Positions 33,156 through 42,010 are shown, counted from the stretch's first letter. The stretch: 64,000 bases of DNA from Dyadobacter chenwenxiniae (GCF_022869785.1 NZ_CP094997.1:4774001-4838000), one strand, 5' to 3'. Notes: generated by a model from the letters alone, not told the origin. Numbers and translations are program-made.

Positions 33156-33929
33156 ATGAACTTATACGGCTTAATTGGATTTCCCCTGACGCATTCTTTT
33201 TCCAAGCGATATTTTACGGACAAATTTCTCCGCGAGAAGATCCGGGAAAGCAGCTACGAACTGTTTGAAATGAATTCACTGGAAGGCCTGACCACACTGC
33301 TGAAAAATAAGACGGATCTGAAAGGTTTAAATGTGACAATTCCTTTCAAAACCGAGGTGATCGCCTATCTGGATGATCTGGATGATGCTTCCGCAGAACG
33401 GATTGGGGCTGTTAATACAATAAAAATATACGCCGACGGCAGTACAAAAGGGTTCAACACAGACTATTACGGATTTCGCCAGTCATTGGAAGAATGGATG
33501 GACAAGCGCGGTGAAAAGTGCAGCAATTTTAGTGCATTGGTTTTGGGAAATGGCGGAGCGGCTAAGGCCGTGCAAGTTGCCTTGCAAGACATGCACATGG
33601 ATTATAAGCTGGTTTCGAGGCAAAAAAGTGATAACTCGATCATGTATGAAGAATTGACAGAAGAAATCATGAATTCGTATTTGCTGATCATTAATACAAC
33701 TCCGCTGGGCATGTATCCGAAAGTTGAAGAATGCCCCGACATTCCATATCAGTTTTTAACCAAAAAACATTATTTGTACGATCTGGTTTACAATCCTGCG
33801 GAAACATTGTTTTTGAAAAAAGGAATTGAAAAAGGCGCTGCTGTGCAGAATGGCTTAAAAATGCTTGAATTACAAGCAGAAAAAGCCTGGGAAATCTGGA
33901 CGCAGGAAGAAAATTTGTGGAGCGTTTAA
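33156..33929 (+). CDS. aroE: Shikimate dehydrogenase
   Basis: 257 residues, reducing 3-dehydroshikimate with NADPH in aromatic amino acid synthesis. I start at 33156 (MNLYGLIGFPLTHSFSKRYF); 48 further codons upstream are open but unlike the family and lie upstream of a -7-like box TATTTTTG at 33123-33130. Substrate-binding motifs are GFPLTHSFSK, NVTIPFKTEVIAYLDD (catalytic Lys) and the NTD-type motif FNTDYYGFRQSL; the nucleotide loop is VLGNGGAAKAVQVAL. Its last 4 nt overlap the convergent ribD. Confidence 0.95.
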   Translation: MNLYGLIGFPLTHSFSKRYFTDKFLREKIRESSYELFEMNSLEGLTTLLKNKTDLKGLNVTIPFKTEVIAYLDDLDDASAERIGAVNTIKIYADGSTKGFNTDYYGFRQSLEEWMDKRGEKCSNFSALVLGNGGAAKAVQVALQDMHMDYKLVSRQKSDNSIMYEELTEEIMNSYLLIINTTPLGMYPKVEECPDIPYQFLTKKHYLYDLVYNPAETLFLKKGIEKGAAVQNGLKMLELQAEKAWEIWTQEENLWSV

Positions 33930-34993
33930 ATGCGGGAATAATGAGTCCAGAGATCCTTTTCGACTATTTCAGATTCGCGTAAAACGCCGGTTGCAATCGG
34001 CGCTTTTACGCCATTACCAATAACAGCGGGACCCTGGCAGCGACGGATTTCGTCCCATAATCCGGTTTGCAGAAATGCACTGATCACTGCCGCACCGCCT
34101 TCTACGAAAACAGACTGGATTTTCCTTGCCAACAATCCTTTCAGCATTTGCTCAATTTCGCCAGCACCTGGATTTACCTTCAAATAACTCGGGTCAGAGC
34201 TTACTGAATAACGTTCAGGAGAATCCGGCAAGGTGCTTTCTTGCAAATAATTAACAACAATGGTCGACTGTATCTTATTGAACAAATGCAAAGTTGCCGG
34301 AAGCTGCAAGTGCCTGTCAAGAACAACACGAACGGGATCACGGCCTTCCCAGTTACGCACATTCAGGCGCGGATTGTCCATCAGTGCCGTTTTATAACCT
34401 ATTAAAATAGCGTCTTCCTCAGTCCGCCATTGATGCACGCGCATGTTTGAAAGCGTTCCGCTGATCCGCAGGGCATCACCCGTTTCGGGGCCTAAAAATC
34501 CGTCCGCCGTCTCAGCCCATTTCAGGATCACATAAGGTCTCTTTTGCCCCATAGCAGTGAAGAAACGCTTATTCAGCGCCAAACCTTCCGAAGCCAGCAA
34601 ACCAATTTCGACCTCAATTCCAGCCTCAACCATCCGCGCAATCCCTCTTCCAGAAACCAATGGATTGGGATCATTATTACAAATGATCACTTTTTTGAGT
34701 TTTTTACTAATGATCAGGTCTGCGCACGGAGGCGTTTTGCCCGTATGCGAGCAAGGTTCAAGCGTGACATAGGCAGTCGATTCGGGCAGTAAATGTGCAT
34801 TTCCCTTTGATTCAGCGTCGTTAATGGCCCAAACTTCTGCATGCGGACCGCCATATTGCCGATGCCATCCTTCACCGATAATGCTGCCTTCATGAACAAT
34901 CACACAACCCACCATCGGGTTAGGGCTGACATTCCCCCGACCATACCCGGCAAGCAGCAAAGCCCGTCTCATCCATTGAATATCTGCCTCCAT
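33926..34993 (-). CDS. ribD: Bifunctional riboflavin deaminase/reductase RibD
   Basis: 355 residues. The N-terminal deaminase domain has the zinc ligands in GGPHAEVWAIND (HAE) and LEPCSHTGKTPPCADLII (PCxxxGxxxxC). The C-terminal reductase domain follows from about residue 145 (RPYVILKWAETADGFLG, VFVEGGAAVISAFL). It performs steps two and three of riboflavin synthesis. The ATG at 34993 is favoured over an in-frame start at 35026 because a good promoter (-7 box at 34998-35005) lies between them, so the longer form could not be made from it. No FMN riboswitch is visible upstream. Confidence 0.95.
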   Translation of the reverse strand: MEADIQWMRRALLLAGYGRGNVSPNPMVGCVIVHEGSIIGEGWHRQYGGPHAEVWAINDAESKGNAHLLPESTAYVTLEPCSHTGKTPPCADLIISKKLKKVIICNNDPNPLVSGRGIARMVEAGIEVEIGLLASEGLALNKRFFTAMGQKRPYVILKWAETADGFLGPETGDALRISGTLSNMRVHQWRTEEDAILIGYKTALMDNPRLNVRNWEGRDPVRVVLDRHLQLPATLHLFNKIQSTIVVNYLQESTLPDSPERYSVSSDPSYLKVNPGAGEIEQMLKGLLARKIQSVFVEGGAAVISAFLQTGLWDEIRRCQGPAVIGNGVKAPIATGVLRESEIVEKDLWTHYSRI

Positions 34994-34997
34994 CCGG

Positions 34998-35026
34998 CAA
35001 AAATACGAACCTCCTTTTAAACTCAA
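34998..35026 (-). promoter_or_regulatory. Promoter of ribD, apparently giving a leaderless mRNA
   Basis: Minus strand: TTG (35024-35026), 18 nt, TATTTTTG (34998-35005). Transcription would start within a few bases, at or next to the ATG at 34993. This decides the ribD start and suggests translation without a leader. Confidence 0.6.
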
Positions 35027-35084
35027 CTTTCGTGAGTTCCTATTATTTGCTAACTTTCCGACATTGGAATAAAAAACACATCAA

Positions 35085-35945
35085 ATGACTTCGGCACGTC
35101 AGTTATATCAATATATCTTAAAAGGCATTACCGTATATCCCGAAAAAGAAGCTCAGGCAATCACTTTTATGTTGCTTGAGCATTATATGAGACTTCGCAA
35201 TATTGATGTACTCGTGGACAGACCGGTGGCGGAAAACACCGCACAACCCGACTGGAACACCATTATCAGTCGGCTGAATGACAACGAACCCGTTCAGCAT
35301 ATCATCGGGTCAACCGAATTTTGCGGACTCGAATTCCGTGTTTCATCGTCTGTGCTAATCCCGCGTCCCGAAACGGAAGAGCTGGTAAGAATGGTGACCC
35401 GCGACTATGCCGAGCCGGATAAAAACATCAGCATTCTGGACATTGGAACGGGCAGCGGCTGTATCGCTATCGTGCTCGCCCGCTTCCTGCCGCACGTTTC
35501 CGTGCATGCCTGGGATGTGTCGGATGAAGCGCTTGAAGTTGCGCGGGAAAATGCACGCCAGCTGATTGCAGACGTTACATTTGCCAAACAAGACATGTTG
35601 AATGTGACCTTCCCGTTACCCGGCAACATTATCCAGTTTGATTGCCTTGTAAGCAATCCGCCCTACGTAACATATTCAGAACAAGAGCATATGCGCCCAA
35701 ATGTTCTGCGTTTTGAGCCCCACGAGGCGTTATTTGTAGAAGACAGTGACCCATTGCTATTTTACAAAGCCATTGCAGATTTTGGCATACACCATTTAAA
35801 ACCTGAAGGAAAGTGCTATGTAGAGATCAACGAGCATTTCGGTGCAGGCACCAAGCAGGTTTTTGAAGAAAGAAATTACAAAAACGTCGAAATCCTGCGG
35901 GACATTCACGGAAAAGATCGCTTCGTAAGGGCGATCTGGAAGTAA
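35085..35945 (+). CDS. prmC: Peptide chain release factor N5-glutamine methyltransferase
   Basis: 286 residues. PrmC (HemK) methylates the glutamine of the GGQ motif of release factors. It has the N-terminal helical domain, the SAM-binding ILDIGTGSGCIAIVLARFLP, and the NPPY catalytic motif in LVSNPPYVTYSEQEHM followed by FEPHEALF. It is divergent from ribD with a 91-nt spacer. Confidence 0.94.
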   Translation: MTSARQLYQYILKGITVYPEKEAQAITFMLLEHYMRLRNIDVLVDRPVAENTAQPDWNTIISRLNDNEPVQHIIGSTEFCGLEFRVSSSVLIPRPETEELVRMVTRDYAEPDKNISILDIGTGSGCIAIVLARFLPHVSVHAWDVSDEALEVARENARQLIADVTFAKQDMLNVTFPLPGNIIQFDCLVSNPPYVTYSEQEHMRPNVLRFEPHEALFVEDSDPLLFYKAIADFGIHHLKPEGKCYVEINEHFGAGTKQVFEERNYKNVEILRDIHGKDRFVRAIWK

Positions 35946-35955
35946 ACATCCAACC

Positions 35956-36142
35956 TTGCCCCCAGCCCCTAAAGGGGTGTATATCGTGTCGTTAACCACC
36001 CCTTCAGGGGCTGGGGGCAAAGCAAACCGCAAAACCCAAAAACGCCAACCACCCCTTCATTGGCCGGGGGACAAAGCAAACCGCCAAACCAACAACCGCC
36101 AACCACCCCTTCAGGGGCCGGGGGCCAAGTAAACCGCCAAAC
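35956..36142. repeat. Tandem GC-rich repeats with an inverted copy, between prmC and the MoxR gene
   Basis: Three imperfect tandem units of 53-54 bp start at 35994, 36047 and 36101 (last truncated). Each opens with AACCACCCCTTCA and a GGGGC(T/C)GGGGG block, then a GCAAACCGCC-type A/C-rich spacer. The left border (35956-35979) is an inverted copy of the unit start (35997-36020), matching 23 of 24 bases, so a large hairpin with a 17-nt loop can form. It fills most of the 211-nt gap. It looks like a Bacteroidota dispersed repeat, not a gene. Confidence 0.8.
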
Positions 36143-36156
36143 AAGACTAATCTTCA

Positions 36157-37110
36157 ATGTATATAGAGAAAATAAAGGATGTGCTGAATGAGATGGGCAA
36201 AGTGGTTGTGGGGCAGGATAAACTGCTCAATAGACTGCTGATTGGCCTTTTCACAGGCGGCCACATTCTGCTCGAAGGAGTTCCCGGGCTGGCCAAAACG
36301 CTGACGATCAATGTTATGGCGAAAGTGCTGCATTTGGATTTCAAAAGAATCCAGTTTACACCCGACTTATTGCCTGCCGATTTGATAGGAACAATGATCT
36401 ACAAGCCAAAAATTGGCGACTATGAGGTAAAAAAAGGGCCTATTTTCTCTAACATTATTCTGGCCGACGAAGTGAACCGTTCGCCTGCGAAAGTTCAATC
36501 TGCTTTGCTGGAAGCGATGCAGGAAAAACAGGTGACGATCGGAGACGAAACTTATCTGCTCGACCGGCCATTTGTAGTGCTTGCAACCCAAAACCCGGTG
36601 GAGCAGGAAGGAACTTATCCGCTTCCGGAAGCACAGATCGACCGTTTTATGATGAAAGTTTATGTCGATTATCTGGAAAAAGACAAAGAACTGGAAGTCA
36701 TGCGCCGCATGTCGGACATTAATTATGATTACCAGATCAAACCGATCCTGAACAAGGAAGACATTTTCGCGATCCGTGACAATGTGAATAAAGTGAACAT
36801 TTCTGAAACGCTCGAAAAATACATTATCGAGCTGGTTTTCGCAACACGCCGCCCGCTGGAATACGGACTTCGTGATGAGGCGCGTTACATTCAGTTTGGC
36901 GTTTCGCCCCGAGCCACTATTTACCTGAACCGGGCTGCAAAAGCGCTCGCGTATCTGGAAGGACGTGATTATGTACTGCCCGAAGACATTAAGGAGCTCG
37001 CGCCGGACATTATGAACCACCGGATCTTACTCAACTATGAAGCAGAAGCAGACGGCGTCCGGACAATGGCCATTATTGATTCCATTCTCCGGAAAGTAGC
37101 CATCGGTTAG
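36157..37110 (+). CDS. MoxR-family AAA+ ATPase
   Basis: 317 residues. Walker A is in GHILLEGVPGLAKTLTINVM, Walker B in IFSNIILADEVNRSPAKVQS, sensor 1 in LATQNPVEQEGTYPLPEAQI, and the C-terminal lid contains RDYVLPEDIKELAPDIMNHR. MoxR ATPases act as chaperones, usually with DUF58 and VWA proteins encoded next to them. Here no such partner is adjacent: the next gene is yidD on the other strand, overlapping by 4 nt. Confidence 0.93.
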   Translation: MYIEKIKDVLNEMGKVVVGQDKLLNRLLIGLFTGGHILLEGVPGLAKTLTINVMAKVLHLDFKRIQFTPDLLPADLIGTMIYKPKIGDYEVKKGPIFSNIILADEVNRSPAKVQSALLEAMQEKQVTIGDETYLLDRPFVVLATQNPVEQEGTYPLPEAQIDRFMMKVYVDYLEKDKELEVMRRMSDINYDYQIKPILNKEDIFAIRDNVNKVNISETLEKYIIELVFATRRPLEYGLRDEARYIQFGVSPRATIYLNRAAKALAYLEGRDYVLPEDIKELAPDIMNHRILLNYEAEADGVRTMAIIDSILRKVAIG

Positions 37111-37316
37111 GGAACCGGATCGTGCCCGTGACCGCCCCAGGGATGACATCGGGAAAAGCGTTTGAGGCCCAGCCAGGTGCCTTTTACGACGCCATGCTTC
37201 TGAATTGCCTCAATCATATACTGCGAACAAGTGGGCGTATAACGACAAGAATTTGGCAGGTAAGGGGACAGCACGCCCTGGTAAATCCGAACCAACCCAA
37301 TGAGTAAAAATTTCAT
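37107..37316 (-). CDS. yidD: Membrane protein insertion efficiency factor YidD
   Basis: 69 residues. The whole protein matches the YidD family: RIYQGVLSPYLPNSCRYTPT, CSQYMIEAIQKHGVVKGTWL, and RCHPWGGHGHDPVP, with three conserved cysteines. YidD helps YidC-dependent membrane insertion. It is usually between rnpA and yidC; here it stands alone. Confidence 0.95.
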   Translation of the reverse strand: MKFLLIGLVRIYQGVLSPYLPNSCRYTPTCSQYMIEAIQKHGVVKGTWLGLKRFSRCHPWGGHGHDPVP

Positions 37317-37366
37317 TTCGCTTCTTGTGTCAAAGTAGTATATTTGGCAATTAACATCATAAAAGC

Positions 37367-38197
37367 ATGATTTCGTATATAATATGGAATGTCAGTCCTG
37401 AAATTTTCACTATTCCGCAAATTGGTGACTTCGGCCCATTCCCTGTCCGCTGGTATGGCCTCCTCTTCGCCGCCGGTTTTTTGGTTGGACAACAAATAAT
37501 GATCCATGTCTTCAAGAAAGAAGGCAAGCCCCTGGAAGATATCGATTCGCTTACCTTATATATGGTGTTATCCACCGTCATTGGTGCACGCGTTGGCCAT
37601 TTTCTTTTTTATGAACCCGAAGTTCTTTTCAAGAATCCGCTGGAAGTAATTCTTCCTCCCTATGCAGGTTTGGCAAGTCACGGGGCTATCATAGGGATCA
37701 TTACTGGCTTATTGCTTTATTCGCGTTCTAGACGGGAGTCGGGCCAAACATTCCTATGGGTTGCCGATAGAATGGTTATCGTAATTGCCCTGGCAGGCGC
37801 TTTTATCCGGTTTGGCAATTTAATGAACTCCGAAATTGTCGGTAAGCCAACCGATGTGCCGTGGAGTTTTGTTTTTGTTCAAAACACCGAATTCCGCCAG
37901 ATCCCACGCCACGCCGCACAGCTTTACGAATCCATTTCCTGCTTTATACTCTTCTTCATTCTCTTATGGATATGGAATAAATACAAGGCAGCCACGCCAC
38001 GCGGTTTAATGGTCGGCGTTTTCTTCGTTTGGGTGTTCACTCTGCGTTTCATGTACGAGTTCCTCAAAGAAAACCAGGAAGCATTTGAAGCGAATTACGC
38101 ATTGAATATGGGCCAGATATTAAGCATTCCGGCCGTGTTACTGGGCATTTATTTTATTTACCAATCAAGAAAATCTTCACACCAGCTGGCCCGGTAG
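37367..38197 (+). CDS. lgt: Prolipoprotein diacylglyceryl transferase
   Basis: 276 residues, about 7 transmembrane helices. Lgt attaches diacylglycerol to the lipobox cysteine. Family motifs: FPVRWYGLLFAAGFLVGQQI, the periplasmic YAGLASHGAIIGIITGLL and the signature IRFGNLMNSEIVGKPTDVPW with its Arg, Asn and Glu. A -7-like TATATTTG lies at 37339-37346 without a good -33 box. Its activity fits the many lipoproteins in this window. Confidence 0.95.
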   Translation: MISYIIWNVSPEIFTIPQIGDFGPFPVRWYGLLFAAGFLVGQQIMIHVFKKEGKPLEDIDSLTLYMVLSTVIGARVGHFLFYEPEVLFKNPLEVILPPYAGLASHGAIIGIITGLLLYSRSRRESGQTFLWVADRMVIVIALAGAFIRFGNLMNSEIVGKPTDVPWSFVFVQNTEFRQIPRHAAQLYESISCFILFFILLWIWNKYKAATPRGLMVGVFFVWVFTLRFMYEFLKENQEAFEANYALNMGQILSIPAVLLGIYFIYQSRKSSHQLAR

Positions 38198-38289
38198 TAT
38201 AATCTTTGCCACTTGTGAATTGATAGCGTTTCATGGGTTTGTTTTTTGATTAAATTGAGTTCTTATTGAAAGAATTTAAACCCAGGAAG

Positions 38290-38907
38290 ATGAAAACATC
38301 GTTTATTCTATCATTTGTTCTTGCGTCTGCAGTGTTAATAAGCAGTTGCGCAAAGAAGCAGGAAGAGGAGCAAGTGGATGAAAAAGAGGTAGAAAAATCC
38401 GCCGTAGATGCATTGCAGGCGTTCGCTGATAAAGCCAAAGAAATGGGCAGCCGCGAAGCAGTTGATCCCATCGACTTCCGAAAACTGAAAGAGTTAATGC
38501 CGGAGAAAATCGGCGGCATGTCCCGTACAGAGGCCACAGGTGAAAAATCCGGTGCAATGGGATTTACTGTTTCCACAGCTCGTGCTAAGTATAAAGGCGA
38601 CGGAGATGCAAACCTGGACATTGAAATCGTTGACACCGGAGGCATAGCCGGGGTTTCAACAATGGCGCTGGCAGGCTGGTCGATGGCTGAAATTGATAAG
38701 GAAACAACCACAGGTTACGAAAAAACGACCAAGATCGACGGTTATAAAGCTTTCGAAAAATATGACAACGAGGGCAAAAACGGCGAACTGAATGTGCTGG
38801 TAGCCGACCGCTTCGTAGTCAATGTACAGGGCGATCACATTACGGTGGATCAACTTAAAGACGCATTAAAAGATCTGGATCTCGCCAAACTAGGCGATTT
38901 GAAATAG
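38290..38907 (+). CDS. Small lipoprotein of unknown function
   Basis: 205 residues from the ATG at 38290 (MKTSFILSFVLASAVLISSC, lipobox ISSC). After a charged linker (KKQEEEQVDEKEVEKSA) comes a mixed domain with a conserved-looking core (LKELMPEKIGGMSRTEATGE, DANLDIEIVDTGGIAGVSTM, YEKTTKIDGYKAFEKYDNEG). I do not recognise a named family; such lipoproteins are common in Cytophagales. It is followed at once by a strong terminator. Confidence 0.8.
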   Translation: MKTSFILSFVLASAVLISSCAKKQEEEQVDEKEVEKSAVDALQAFADKAKEMGSREAVDPIDFRKLKELMPEKIGGMSRTEATGEKSGAMGFTVSTARAKYKGDGDANLDIEIVDTGGIAGVSTMALAGWSMAEIDKETTTGYEKTTKIDGYKAFEKYDNEGKNGELNVLVADRFVVNVQGDHITVDQLKDALKDLDLAKLGDLK

Positions 38908-38940
38908 AAAAAGCAGAAGCTCGACGCTTCTGCTTTTTTA
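38907..38940. terminator. Bidirectional terminator between lipoprotein and sigma factor genes
   Basis: Inverted repeat AAAAAGCAGAAGC (38908-38920) with GCTTCTGCTTTTT (38927-38939). Runs of A on the left and T on the right make it usable from both strands. It separates two convergent genes. Confidence 0.85.
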
Positions 38941-38959
38941 ATGTCCTTTTCGGCGAAGC

Positions 38960-39502
38960 TTAAAATGCTGTGGCAAAATCAACTTTTTCTCTCAGGATCT
39001 GCTTGGCCTTTACCAATTGATTTTTCACTGTATTTTTAGAGATCCTTAAAAACTCCGCGATCTCCTGATAAGATTTTCCTTCTTCGATATTCAGTTTCAA
39101 AATCTGTTTCCTTTTCACAGAAAGCGAGTCCACGGCCGCCACGACCAGATTGATCCTCCTTTCGCTTTCTTCTTTCTCATCCTCTTCGGCCGATCTGATG
39201 ACTTCCATATAATTTTTTCGCAGCAGCTCATTCTTTTCCAATTTCTTGAAATGATCGAATGCCATATTCCGTAAACAAGTGAACAGATAAGAGTTAAAAT
39301 TATAATCGGGCTTAATATGGTCTCTTTTAACCCAAATCTTAATAAAAACATCCTGAACCATGTTTTCCGCCTCTTCTTCATCTTTCAATAAAGACGTGGT
39401 GAACCGCAAAGCAGGAGCTTTATAATAATTGTAGAGTTCAGCAAAAGCCTGTTCGTCGCCTTGCGTTACTTTTCTCAGGGTGTTTTCGTCAGGATAGGCC
39501 AC
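38960..39502 (-). CDS. RNA polymerase ECF-type sigma factor
   Basis: 180 residues with sigma region 2 (GDEQAFAELYNYYKAPALRF, AENMVQDVFIKIWVKRD) and region 4 (LNIEEGKSYQEIAEFLRISK with NTVKNQLVKAKQIL as the recognition helix). This is the Bacteroidota sigma-70-family type often paired with a FecR anti-sigma factor, but none is adjacent here. Target genes unknown. Confidence 0.92.
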   Translation of the reverse strand: MAYPDENTLRKVTQGDEQAFAELYNYYKAPALRFTTSLLKDEEEAENMVQDVFIKIWVKRDHIKPDYNFNSYLFTCLRNMAFDHFKKLEKNELLRKNYMEVIRSAEEDEKEESERRINLVVAAVDSLSVKRKQILKLNIEEGKSYQEIAEFLRISKNTVKNQLVKAKQILREKVDFATAF

Positions 39503-40084
39503 GGTTGTAGATGTTTATCGAATATAAAAGGGCTAATACGTGTATTTATTCGCAAAGGAATGTTTCTTTTACAACTTTATTTCTTGATATTGTACTATCA
39601 CAACTATCCCAAAATTATATCGTCAAAGAATTGATATAAAATTGATAGTCAGGTTATCTTTTAAAATTTCATTGGTCAAAACTTACCAAAGCAATTGTAA
39701 ATTTTGCTTTTCTTCGGGCTGGTAAAGTTTTATGTTGAGTGGCTTATTCGTTATTCTTTGATAAATCTACGCTTAGATTTTCAGATTCAAATCGCAAATT
39801 GCGTAAAAATATCTTCATTTTGCGCAATCCTGTTTTATTAATATTTAGATAAACAAACGGAGCAGGGCTGGTATATGCTCTCATTATCAGTCATTTCTTA
39901 TCAGCATTTACTATTGAAACCAGAATTTATCAAATAGCAGTCCGAGGCAGCAGTTAACAATTTTATAACATTTGCGCAAAATGCGGCGCACCCGGATAGC
40001 CCGCCATTTGGGATAAACAGTATATATCCTAAAAAGGAACCCACAAACCATTTCCAAATCCGCAATCAAGCAGCATCATTTTCC
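39503..40084. other. 582-nt intergenic region between sigma factor and the kinase-HAD operon
   Basis: AT-rich divergent spacer with no open frame of note, tRNA or recognised RNA. On the minus strand TTCCTTTG at about 39,553-39,560 is a weak -7-like element for the sigma gene. Near 39,795-39,830 is an imperfect inverted pair (AATTGCG ... CGCAATC). The length suggests regulatory sequence for the operon at 40,085, but I cannot name the site. Confidence 0.4.
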
Positions 40085-42010
40085 ATGGACCTAAGCCGCA
40101 TCCAACATATCATTGAAAAAATTTCCATAGCCAAAATCGCTGTTTACGGCGACTTCTGCCTTGATTCTTACTGGATTATGGATAAGCGCGGATCGGAAAT
40201 TTCTATTGAAACGGGCTTGCAGGCACAGGCAGTTGCCACACATTACTATACGCCTGGCGGTGCCGCCAATGTTGTGGCCAATTTATCCGCACTGAATCCG
40301 GCTGAAATTCGGGTTATCGGCACCATCGGCGACGACATGCAGGGAAGGGAATTAAGGTCACAGCTGGAAAAGCTGGGGGCAAACACAACCGCTCTTTTTG
40401 TTCAGAAAGAACATTTCAATACATATAGTTATCTCAAAAGGCTGGTTGACGGACAAGAAGAACCACGCATTGATTTCGGTGTATACAATGAACGCAGCAC
40501 AGAAACGGATCAAAAATTACTAGCAGCGATCGAACAAGCGTTACAGGAATCGGATGCGGTGATTTTCAATCAGCAAGTGACCGGCAGCATTAACAATGAA
40601 TCCTTTATCGGGCAGGCCAATACGCTTTTTGAGAAATATAATAACAAGATCGTCATGCTGGATTCGAGGCATTTCAATGACCGTTTTAAAAATACATTCC
40701 TTAAATGCAATGACCGTGAAATAGCCTCGCTCAACGGTCAAGCCTTAAACCCGGATGATAACGTACCCATCACCGATGTGAAAAAATATGGCCGTGAGGT
40801 GTACGAAAAATACAAAAAACCCGTATTTGTGACTTGCGGTGAACGCGGAATAATCGCATTTGATAAAACGGGCGCTCAGGAAGTCCAGGGTTTACAGCTT
40901 AAAAGCAAATTGGACACCGTTGGTGCCGGCGATACAGCCATCAGTGCCATTACACTTTGCCTGGCAGCTGGTTTTAATTCCATGGAGGCAGCTACTTTTG
41001 GCAATTTCGCGGCGGCGGTTACTGTTCAGAAACTTTATACAACCGGCACTGCAAATGCGCAGGAAATTCTTTCAGTAAGTCAGGATCCCGATTTCATCTA
41101 TAACGCAGATCTCGCTGAAAATGAACGCAGCGCAGTGTATTTACAAGACAGTGAATTTGAATTGTGCGAACCCAATGTTTTGGAAAAGCTTGGACAGATC
41201 CGCTACGCCGTATTTGATCACGACGGCACAATCAGCTCACTCCGCCAGGGTTGGGAAGAAATTATGGAGCCGGTAATGATGAAGGCGATACTGGGCAAAC
41301 ATTATGGCACAGTTGATGCCCACGCATTTCATAAGGTTTTGGGCCAGGTCAAAGAATTTATTCACAAAACGACCGGGATTCAGACCATTTATCAAATGGA
41401 AGGTTTGGTCAATCTGGTGCGCGAATGCGGTTATGTGCCTGAGCATGAAATTTTGGACAAATTCCAGTACAAAGCCCTATATAATGACGGCTTAATGGAG
41501 ATGGTCAACAAGCGGATGGAAAAATTGGCCGCCGGAGAGCTTGGCCAGGAAGATTACACCATGAAAGGCGCCGTTGCATTTCTGCAAGAGTTGAAGGAAC
41601 GGGGCATAATCATGTATCTGGCCAGCGGAACGGATGCGGAAGACGTCAAACACGAAGCCGAAATGCTGGGTTATGCGCACCTTTTTGACGGCGGGATTTA
41701 TGGGGCATTAAAAGATTACACCAAGTTTTCCAAAAAGATGATCATTGAAAAGATCATTAAGGACAACAATTTGCAAGGAAATGAACTGGCTGTTTTTGGC
41801 GACGGCCCTGACGAAATTCGGGAAGGCAGGCGCGCAGGCGGCATTGCTGTGGGCATCACCAGCAATGAAGTGCAGCGTTTTGGCCATAATCCGGCCAAAC
41901 GGCCTCGCCTGGTAAAAGCGGGCGCACATTTGCTCATTCCCGATTTTTCTCAATACAAAAAACTCATAACCCTCCTCTTTCAGGAAAATGTAAAATACGC
42001 GGACGCATGA
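40085..42010 (+). CDS. Fusion of PfkB-type sugar kinase (RfaE/HldE kinase-like) and HAD phosphatase
   Basis: 641 residues. Residues 1 to about 335 are a ribokinase-fold kinase closest to the heptose-7-phosphate kinase domain of HldE/RfaE: VYGDFCLDSYWIMDKRG, YYTPGGAANVVANLSALNPA and the ATP/anion-hole motif DTVGAGDTAISAI. Residues about 368-635 are a complete HAD hydrolase: motif I VFDHDGTIS, motif II YLASGTDAED, motif III lysine in KDYTKFSKK, motif IV VFGDGPDEIREGRRAGG, with a large helical cap after motif I. HldE is normally fused to an adenylyltransferase instead, so this pairing is unusual. The substrate is unknown; KDG-type or heptose-type sugars are possible. Its stop overlaps the next start (ATGA), so it leads the operon. 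Confidence 0.88.
   Translation: MDLSRIQHIIEKISIAKIAVYGDFCLDSYWIMDKRGSEISIETGLQAQAVATHYYTPGGAANVVANLSALNPAEIRVIGTIGDDMQGRELRSQLEKLGANTTALFVQKEHFNTYSYLKRLVDGQEEPRIDFGVYNERSTETDQKLLAAIEQALQESDAVIFNQQVTGSINNESFIGQANTLFEKYNNKIVMLDSRHFNDRFKNTFLKCNDREIASLNGQALNPDDNVPITDVKKYGREVYEKYKKPVFVTCGERGIIAFDKTGAQEVQGLQLKSKLDTVGAGDTAISAITLCLAAGFNSMEAATFGNFAAAVTVQKLYTTGTANAQEILSVSQDPDFIYNADLAENERSAVYLQDSEFELCEPNVLEKLGQIRYAVFDHDGTISSLRQGWEEIMEPVMMKAILGKHYGTVDAHAFHKVLGQVKEFIHKTTGIQTIYQMEGLVNLVRECGYVPEHEILDKFQYKALYNDGLMEMVNKRMEKLAAGELGQEDYTMKGAVAFLQELKERGIIMYLASGTDAEDVKHEAEMLGYAHLFDGGIYGALKDYTKFSKKMIIEKIIKDNNLQGNELAVFGDGPDEIREGRRAGGIAVGITSNEVQRFGHNPAKRPRLVKAGAHLLIPDFSQYKKLITLLFQENVKYADA

Noticed and set aside
34994..35084. 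FMN riboswitch upstream of ribD
   Set aside because: Only 91 nt separate ribD and prmC, a promoter abuts the ATG, and no RFN-type conserved pieces are seen.
39503..40084. tRNA or small RNA gene in the long gap
   Set aside because: No cloverleaf with a CCA-type end and no strong hairpin-plus-T-run was found.
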